From NCBI RefSeq assembly GCF_030272615.1, contig NC_081412.1, positions 140,348,747 to 140,412,746 of the forward strand: 64,000 nucleotides of DNA, read 5' to 3'. Below are positions 58,301-64,000 of the stretch, one piece after another; positions within the stretch are counted from its first letter, which is position 1, and each line of letters begins with the position of its first letter. Origin of the DNA: Cryptomeria japonica (taxonomy: Eukaryota > Streptophyta > Pinopsida > Cupressales > Cupressaceae). The position numbers and the translations under genes were made by a program. The notes beneath the pieces are model-generated. The model was not told where the DNA came from. It made no database searches and worked only from the letters and a program-made list of their open reading frames with translations.

Positions 58301-58845
58301 ATGAATATCATAAAATAAGGTCATGACCTAGAGGATTATCTTTTGTTAAATAATCTTGTAATTTATTTGAAGGGTTTAATGACTTCAAGAGTAGAGACCA
58401 TTAATGGATCATTATATACAAATCTACTTAAGTATTGATAAGATGTGAGTTATCATCACCTTATAAGAGACTCTTAAATGTTGTCACATGTATATCATTA
58501 TAAATTAACTATATATGAAGGTGTATTCAATTTTGATAGGTGATACGTGTTTAGGCATAGGCCAATGCATTGGTATGCCCATATGTTCTCCTATATGCTC
58601 TTATTACCCAAGAAGATTTAATATGCTTATGTATGCGTGGAGGCATTCTTCTGTTTTCTTTATGTATGAGGTTGAAATTGTGTTATGTTAATGAAATACT
58701 TGTGAATGGAAAGAAACTCAATTAGATGAATTAATGTCTGATTTAGAAAGGGTGATGCTTCTATTTATTTATGTATGTTTTTGATTAATGAAAAAGCAGG
58801 TTTTGAAGGGACCCCGAAACCCTTTACAAGCTTAAAACAACAAAG

Positions 58846-60672
58846 CTACGAGAAACAGAGAGAAACAGGACAAAAGGAAAAAAACCAGCAGAAAACCGAG
58901 AAAAGCCAACAAAAGCCCCTGAAAGCTAGCAGGCCGTCCAGGAATAAGATTTTATCCAGGGCTTTAGCCAGGGTGCTGCTTATTTCTTGCAGCTCTTTGA
59001 TGTTGTCTTTGAGGTTGGGAGGGTCCTTGGCCACAACAGCCACAACTTTCTTGATACTGGCCCTGGTTCTCTTAGTTGTTCCGCTTGCCGGGGTAGCATC
59101 GCCAGCACTTCCAGTCTGGTTGGTCTCCTCCTCCAGGTCAAGGTCTACAACCGGTTTAGGAGAATGGTCAAAGACCTTAGCAATGTCTTCCAGGTTTTTG
59201 GTGACAACGGAGAGGATGCTTGGGATAATTCCCATCAGATTTTTCATCGCTTCTTTTCCCTCTTCCAACGATTTTACCTTGTTCTCCATTTCCTGCTTCC
59301 AGTTAGCATGCTCTCTGTTTTCATCCTCCTTCTTTTTGTTCAAGTTTATCCCATGCTTCTCCAGGTTTTTCAGAGTTTCGTAAGTCTGTCTATTGAAATT
59401 CATTCTGGCCTCCAAGAGCTTCTTGAGATTATCCAGGATAAGCCCCTCGCCAGCACTATCCTTATCCTTGCTATCCCCTTCCTCAGCTAGGTTCTTCTCG
59501 GAGCATTTGTTTGTTTCCTTCTCAGAATTAACTTCGGTTTCCTCATTATCCTTGGGTGCCGTCTCCTCCATTAGATTGCTATTGTCCTCACCAGGGTGAT
59601 CACTTGGAATAGGGCTTTCTTGACCAAGCTCGAAATCTCCGCTTTCTTCCTCGTTGCCCAGTTCCTCTTCCTTCCAGCTGTCTTCTCCGTTAGAGTCATC
59701 TGTCTCCATACCATTGCTTTCCTTGACAATGTCCTCAGTTTCCAGCCCGGGGGAGCTTTTCCTTTTCTTGCTGGATGACGCCTTCTCTTTGCTAGTGTCT
59801 CCCTCTTCCATCCTCCTTTTACCAGGGGAGGCGGAAATCCGCTTATTTTCCTGCAGAGCGAGGGTTTTGCAATGCTCATAGATGAGCAGTAGGGGCCCAC
59901 AATGGAGAATCGGGCTAGAAGGGTTCGTCATGTGCTTGTTCAGGGACCTAGAGAGGGATCGAAAAAGGTAGTAGGGCAAAGACACTTTTTTGTCGTGTCT
60001 GAAATGGTTCAAGAGCATGAAGTGGTAAGTGTGGGCCCTGGAGTAGTGGCCTTCAACCGTAATATACTCCATGATTGCGTTTAGGACCTAGCCCCATAAC
60101 TTCTTGATGTTTGTAGCATCATAGTAGCCCCTAGTAGCCTTGTCGATTTTAGCCTGCTCTTTCTCTTTGTGCGGGAACAGGGAAACAACATTGTTGGAGA
60201 CCTTGAGGTCTCGAAAGAAGTTGAGCTCGGAGTGGGGCATACCAGTTACAGTAGAAATAAGCCCAACATCCAATTTGAATTTAACTCCGTAAAGTTTAAA
60301 AGAACCATTAGACCAGTTTTCAGAAATCTTGGAAACAACGAGGTTGACCCTACCTTTGTCGTAGTCCTGAAGCTTTTCCATGAAGTTGGTGAGATGGCCC
60401 TTCTCCAACTTTGCCCAGACTTTAGGCATAGCTTTCCAGGTCGATGTGTTGTCAGGTTCTTCGCGTCTAAGATCTCCTCCCATTTTCGGATGCAGGATGT
60501 AGACTATGTTTCTCTGCAAATTTAGAATTTCTTTCCCTTTGCAACTCAAATTGTCGCCCTTAATAACCCACAAAGCATCCGACAAGTTTTTGGAAATAGT
60601 GGGAGATCTGCCGCGGTACAAGGTAATGATGGCCTTTTCAGCAAGGCACGAGTGGTGCTTTTTACTTGTCAT
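58846..60672 (-). pseudogene. Third ORF of the LINE, downstream of RNase H, function unknown
   Basis: The ATG at 60672 overlaps the RNase H stop (ATGACAAGTAA, 11 nt). The frame is open to 58846 apart from one TAG at 60088-60090: about 600 codons. The N-terminal third looks globular (V-N-L-V-V-S-K-I-S, F-K-L-D-V-G-L-I-S-T-V-T-G-M-P, Y-H-F-M-L-L-N-H-F-R). A basic stretch (S-S-S-K-K-R-K-S-S-P, about 59760), an acidic Glu/Asp-rich linker and a coiled coil (about 59430-59260) follow, then a C-terminal part that runs into the 3' UTR. No enzyme motif is recognised. The general layout recalls plant transposon-associated proteins. Reinitiation after the RNase H stop is the simplest way it could be translated; that is inference. 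Confidence 0.7.
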
Positions 60673-61321
60673 GATTTAATTGTCCTTCTCTCCCCGTATA
60701 ACGGTCCTTTCTGAGGATCTCTTTAATGTTTGAATTGAGGTCATCCTCGTGCCAAATCATTTGAATGTCAGAATTAACTCCTTCATTCGCTAAACAGTTA
60801 GCAACACTGTTTTGCTCTTTGTAGGCATGTCGAATAATAATTTCTTTGAAACTGGCGATAATCTCTCTAGCTTTCATGATGATATTCTCAATGGACCAAG
60901 AAGGCTTCGATTCCCCTTTTAAGCACTTAATGATATTAAGTGAATCCCTCTCAAGCCAAATTTTATCATAATTGAGATTTTTGGCTATAATTAAAGTATG
61001 CAGGGCAACAGAGGCTTCAACAAAATGGCTAGTTTGATTTCTCAGAGGACCAGCCACCGCCTTAAGGCAACTTCTAGCAAAATTCCTGATTATGCCCCCA
61101 TATCTAGCTTTACCCGGATTTCCTTTAGAGGCCCCATCGAAGTTGGCCTTAATCCATCCCTGTGGGGGGAAACACCATACAAGACCTTCTCTGCCTTTCT
61201 CCTTGCTAGTAGTGGTGGTGGAAAGGTTCCATCTGTCTTTGAAATCCTCTTTTGCAGCAGTTCCCTGATTAGTACCATAGAGGCATTCGAAAATACTCCT
61301 ATAGATCTTGTCAGCAACCAC
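60662..61321 (-). pseudogene. RNase H domain of the LINE
   Basis: G-W-I-K-A-N-F-D-G-A-S-K-G-N-P-G-K-A, then V-E-A-S-V-A-L-H-T, then W-L-E-R-D-S-L-N and V-A-N-C-L-A-N give the four acidic active-site positions (Asp, Glu, Asp, with Asn where the last Asp is usual). It is the RVT_3-type RNase H that degrades RNA in the RNA-cDNA hybrid. The stop TAA (60662-60664) overlaps the start of the following ORF. Confidence 0.88.
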
Positions 61322-61360
61322 TTCGGGAGTAGCCTTTTTATCTCTGAAAATCCTGTTGTT

Positions 61361-61783
61361 TCACTCTTTCCAAATATCCCAGATGACAATTGGCAAAGTA
61401 AGTCTCCATATCTCCACAATTTTAGGATTAGAGTTGGGACAATGCCATTGAAGCCAAGTATCACCGAGAGAATTCGGGAAGACCCAGCTCAGGCTCCACC
61501 TGGTCAGGATGATTTTCCATATGTCATGGCTAAAAGAGCACTGATTGAGAATATGGCAAGCTGTCTCTTCTTCCCTGCAACAAAGAGTACACATGTTAGG
61601 AAAAATGATGCCTCTTTTATGAAGATTATCCAGGGTTAAAATTTTATTTTGGATGAAAATCCAAAAGAAGATATTGATTTTGGGAACTAAATTCTTATTC
61701 CAAACTTTGGCCCAGATGGGGGTGGCTTCCTCCGAGACATTATGAATAGCTACAATAGAGGAAACATAGTATTTCCCATCCAT
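61361..61783 (-). pseudogene. zf-RVT zinc-binding domain of the LINE
   Basis: W-A-K-V-W-N-K-N-L-V-P-K-I-N-I-F-F-W, then C-T-L-C-C-R-E-E-E-T-A-C-H-I-L-N-Q-C form the Cys/His cluster of the zf-RVT domain. A stop at about 61358 separates it from the RNase H. Confidence 0.88.
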
Positions 61784-62640
61784 AGTTTTCCCATATTAGA
61801 ATGTCCTCTTTGTTGTCTGTAGGGATTTTAGCAGAAAGAGCAATCTGAAGGAACTTGAGATCCGGACTCTGCTGGCTAAAGTCAATCCAGTTCCCGTTAT
61901 TCCAGTAATCTCTAACCATATCACCATACCTGCATTTGAAGCTGTCTTTCCAATTTTTGATGATAGGGATTTCTTCCAGAGGTTTATCCAGGATCCATCT
62001 ATCTTCCCAAAATCTAATTTTCCTCCCATTCCCAAGGTTCCAGGTTCTGCCAGCAGCTGCCCAGCCTTTAGCAGATTGCACTGCATTCCAAATGGCAGAG
62101 CCATCAACAGAGAAAGAATTGTCAAAGAATTCTTCCTCAGAGGGTTGCATATGGAGGTATTTGTTTTTCCAGATAGAGTTCCATTCTCTTTCCTCCCCTT
62201 TGAGTCTCCAGATTTGTTTGGCTAATAAGGCTTTATTCATGGAGCTAATACTTTTTAAGCCCAGCCCACCCAAGGCCTTAGGGGTACAAATGTTATTCCA
62301 GGCTATAAGGGGGATTATGTTTTTAGCTTCCACTCCCGACCAAAGGAACTTTTTTTGGATTCTTTGAATAGCTTCTGCAAACTTAGAGGGGATTTTGAAC
62401 AAGCTAAGAGCATACACAGGAAGATTTTGGAGAGTGGCTTTGAGCAGAGTAACTTTACCAGCCTGACTAAGGACAACCCCTTTCCAGCCAGCGAGTTTCA
62501 GGTTGAGTCTGTCAATTAACTTATTCCAGAATGAATCCTCAGGCTTGAGACAGAGAGGAAGCCCCAAATAGGTAGAAGGAAACTTAGAAATGTTACAACC
62601 AAGAATCCTGCCAATCCTAATTGCCTTTGGGCTGGGGTGT
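61740..62640 (-). pseudogene. LINE RT C-terminal part
   Basis: In a shifted frame the thumb and connecting region continue: L-P-L-C-L-K, W-K-G-V-V-L-S-Q-A-G-K-V-T-L-L-K, I-Q-K-K-F-L-W-S-G, W-N-N-I-C-T-P-K-A-L-G-G-L-G-L. All are typical of plant LINE RTs after the palm domain. A second frameshift near 61775 returns the sequence to the original frame. Confidence 0.88.
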
Positions 62641-64000
62641 TAATGAAGAACATAGAGCTTTTATCCCAGTTGATTTTTTGACCAGAGGCTGATTCATAGG
62701 TATTCAGAATTATTTTCATGTTTTTGGCTTCCAAGATGGTGGCTTCCCCCATGGTGATAGAGTCATCAACAAATTGTTCATGAGAGCAAAAGACATTGGA
62801 GGAAGAAGGTTTCAGACCCTTAAGATTGCCTTCTTCCACATTTTTAAGGATGAATCTGCCCAGGCATTCGGCAAGAATAGTAAACAGGATGGGGGAGATG
62901 GGGTCTCCCTGTTTGAGACCTCTGGAGCTTTTGAAGAAATTAGACGGGGAGCCATTGACAATAACAACAAAGGAGGAGGTTCCCATGAGTTGAGAACAGA
63001 GTTGAATAACTTTGTCACCAAAACCAAACGATTCCATAATCCTGAGGAGAAACTGCCAGTTTACTCTATCAAAAGCTTTTGCCATGTCTAACTTAAGGAA
63101 GAATCTCTGTTTGCTCGCCACTTTCAGGGAGTGGATATTTTCGTGAATAGAGATGATGGAGTCCAATATCTGTCTTCCGGGGACAAAGCCATTTTGTTGG
63201 ACAAAGATAATCCTTGGGAGAACATCAAGCAACCTGGAAGTCAAAACTTTGGAAAGGATCTTGTAAACAGAGTTGCATAAGCTGATGGGTCTAAACTTGT
63301 TGAGTGAATCAGCTCCGGGTATCTTTGGGATAAGAACTATGAAAGTGGCATTCAGTTCTTTAAGAAGTCTTCTAGAGCCAAAGAATTCCTTAACACCATT
63401 GCAAATGTCCCCCTCCACTATGTGCCAGAATTTTTGGAAGAAAAACATGGGAAAGCCGTCTGGGCCAGGGGATTTATCACCCTGAAAGGAAAACACCGCC
63501 TTTCTGATTTCATGATTAGAAGGAATACGGGATAAGAGGCGATTGTCAGCTTCCGATAGGATAGAAGGAATGGCTTGTAAAAGAGTGTTTTTCTTAGTGT
63601 GATCCAGGTTGTCCACTTCACCCAACAAGGTGCTGAAATGCTCGAGAGCTTCCTTTCTGATATCGCAATCCTCAATTAGGACTCCTTTATTGCAAGTAAG
63701 TCTGGATATTCTATTAGCTGCCCGGTGCTTAAGGGCAGTTAAGTGAAAGAAGCGAGTGTTTTTATCGCCTTCCTTCAGGAACAGAGCTCTAGATCTTTGT
63801 CTCCAGAAAGTCTCTTCATTAGAAATGATGGAGTGGTATTTAGTAAGCAGATCATTTTCAGCCATTCTGAGATCTTCGGACAACCCCATCTCTTGGATTC
63901 TATCCTGAACAAGCTTTAGGTCGGCTTTAACTTGAGTTTTGTTCTTGAATATGTCCCCAAAGATCTCCTTGTTCCAGATTTTGATTTTGGCTTTTATGAT
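62630..64000 (-). pseudogene. LINE reverse transcriptase, N-terminal and catalytic part
   Basis: The frame is open from the window edge (I-K-A-K-I-K-I-W-N-K-E-I-F-G) to about 62630. It includes F-L-K-E-G-D-K-N-T-R-F-F-H, the D-K-S-P-G-P-D-G-F-P box, F-R-P-I-S-L-C-N, Q-N-G-F-V-P-G-R-Q, L-D-M-A-K-A-F-D-R-V-N-W, G-L-K-Q-G-D-P-I-S-P and the catalytic F-V-D-D (about 62780). These are the ordered motifs of plant L1 RTs, which prime cDNA synthesis at nicked chromosomal DNA. A frameshift near 62640 moves the continuation into another frame. Confidence 0.92.

Larger units (their letters stand above)
52273..58780. other. 3' flank and intergenic spacer
   Basis: The 3' UTR of the transporter lies in the first part. 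Nothing further looks coding. 56630-57000 is extremely AT-rich (TTATTTATTTAT-type runs). Short duplications and a TATA/CArG-like site are listed separately. Confidence 0.55.
58780..64000 (-). mobile_element. Plant L1-type LINE, 5' part outside window, with extra 3' ORF
   Basis: Reading minus from the right edge: RT, zf-RVT zinc domain, RNase H, then a further ORF and a short 3' end. The absence of LTRs, the F-V-D-D box, the zf-RVT and the plant RNase H identify an L1-superfamily LINE. The endonuclease and ORF1 lie beyond the window. The 3' end is near 58780, where GGGTTTCGGGGTCCCTTCAAAACCTG on the minus strand (two blocks) leads into an A-rich stretch. Two frameshifts in RT and one stop in the last ORF show a damaged but relatively young copy. 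Confidence 0.88.

Noticed and set aside
58775-59490. Plus-strand frames of 167-202 codons
   Set aside because: They are the antisense of the LINE's third ORF, whose acidic/basic repetitive codons keep the opposite strand open.

Overview
This window looks like nuclear DNA of a land plant with a large, transposon-filled genome. My best guess is a gymnosperm such as a conifer, but that is inference. The reasons are plant-type LTR and LINE families, a tRNA-Met primer site in LTR elements, very low gene density, AT-rich spacers, and one intron-rich gene whose introns are swollen by transposons. No rRNA, tRNA, CRISPR or bacterial signals were seen.

The only host gene I can support as intact is on the + strand. 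Six exons between 34703 and 52272 join in phase into a 355-residue, roughly ten-helix membrane protein of the drug/metabolite transporter superfamily, closest in layout to the TMEM144/GRP sugar-transporter-like group. Its fourth intron is about 11.3 kb. It holds a retroelement-like block with a striking hairpin array and a LINE fragment. Its third intron holds an antisense DNA topoisomerase III fragment.

Everything else is mobile DNA in decay. Left to right: (a) a minus-strand Ty3/gypsy element (about 1.2-11.4 kb) with gag, protease, a G-patch domain, RT, two RNase H domains and integrase, running off the left edge; (b) a decayed unidentified transposon-type ORF at 13.4-14.8 kb; (c) a non-autonomous LTR element at 16469-24312 with matched LTRs, a 5-bp target duplication, a PBS, a multi-zinc-knuckle gag-like ORF and a second long unknown ORF but no pol; (d) a small 3-kb minus-strand LTR element at 25466-28506 with a 753-bp internal tandem duplication and no coding capacity; (e) a PIF1/Helitron-type helicase relic at 32.3-33.5 kb; (f) the host gene with its intronic insertions; (g) a quiet AT-rich spacer; (h) a minus-strand plant L1-type LINE from 58.8 kb to the right edge. 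The LINE has RT, zf-RVT and RNase H, and then an extra ORF that overlaps the RNase H stop by 11 nt.

Most unusual points: an array of 11 copies of a near-palindromic ~40-bp hairpin spaced about 170 bp apart (41116-42860); and long, pol-less ORFs of similar architecture (globular N-terminus, basic patch, acidic linker, helical/coiled-coil C-terminus) in three otherwise unrelated elements (LTR element c, the intronic element, and the LINE).
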